From NCBI GenBank assembly GCA_947453875.1, contig CANGIH010000196.1, forward strand, positions 1 through 5,582: a stretch of 5,582 nt of DNA. The letters are read 5' to 3'. This DNA comes from Planctomycetaceae bacterium. Its GTDB lineage: Bacteria > Planctomycetota > Planctomycetia > Pirellulales > UBA1268. How positions within the stretch are numbered: position 1 is the stretch's first letter; every line of letters starts with the position of its first letter. This document shows positions 5,541 through 5,582 of the stretch, piece by piece. Made by a program: the position numbers and the translations under genes. Below the pieces are notes generated by a model. It had not been told where the DNA came from and made no database searches. It was given only the letters and a program-made list of their open reading frames with translations.

Positions 5541-5582
5541 CTACCGGACCTCGAATGCTCGGAACCTGTTGCCGCCAGGGCC
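5541..5582 (-). CDS. Possible C-terminal end of an upstream gene (partial)
   Basis: On the minus strand from the right edge, 13 codons (GPGGNRFRAFEVR) are followed by TAG at 5543-5541. Ten of 13 third positions are G or C, which fits local coding style better than the other frames. The stop would lie 17 nt before the rpiB ATG, suggesting co-transcription. The segment is too short to identify and could be non-coding. Confidence 0.25.
   Translation of the reverse strand, partial: GPGGNRFRAFEVR

Overview
The window is GC-rich, codes densely with strong G/C bias at third codon positions, and looks like ordinary chromosome from a free-living, glycan-degrading bacterium. The gene set (exported six-hairpin-type glycosidase, PMI-like cupin, xylose-isomerase-like TIM-barrel protein, Gfo/Idh/MocA dehydrogenase, RpiB) and the loose gene spacing resemble Planctomycetes of the Pirellulales type. 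That placement is inference from gene content and protein style, not from a marker gene.

Layout: (1) 1-1150, minus strand, the N-terminal 383 residues of an exported protein that runs off the left edge, with a signal peptide, a beta-rich N-terminal region and the start of a probable (alpha/alpha)6 glycosidase domain. (2) 1151-1365, a divergent intergenic region holding a sigma70-like promoter candidate with a palindrome between its -35 and -10, a foldable leader with the only sizeable T-run seen in the region, and a G-quadruplex-type motif beside the minus-strand start. (3) 1366-4951, three co-directional genes with gaps of 61 and 81 bp: a cupin with a type I phosphomannose-isomerase-like metal site, a sugar isomerase/epimerase-like TIM barrel, and an NAD(P)-dependent Gfo/Idh/MocA oxidoreductase. 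(4) 4952-5055, a short convergent junction filled by a tandem array of 28-bp units, each a perfect 8-bp inverted repeat. (5) 5020-5523, minus strand, ribose-5-phosphate isomerase B, whose last 11 codons and stop lie inside that array. (6) 5541-5582, minus strand, possibly the last 13 codons of another gene.

Together the genes suggest a sugar-use module. The exported glycosidase would release a sugar outside the cytoplasm or in the periplasm. The three cytoplasmic enzymes would oxidise and isomerise or epimerise it, and RpiB links to the pentose phosphate pathway. The substrate cannot be read from the sequence. The least routine items are the tandem hairpin array that forms the end of rpiB, and the cupin/TIM-barrel/dehydrogenase trio, which could be an uncharacterised sugar pathway. 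Nothing here indicates a mobile element, CRISPR array, phage, tRNA or rRNA.
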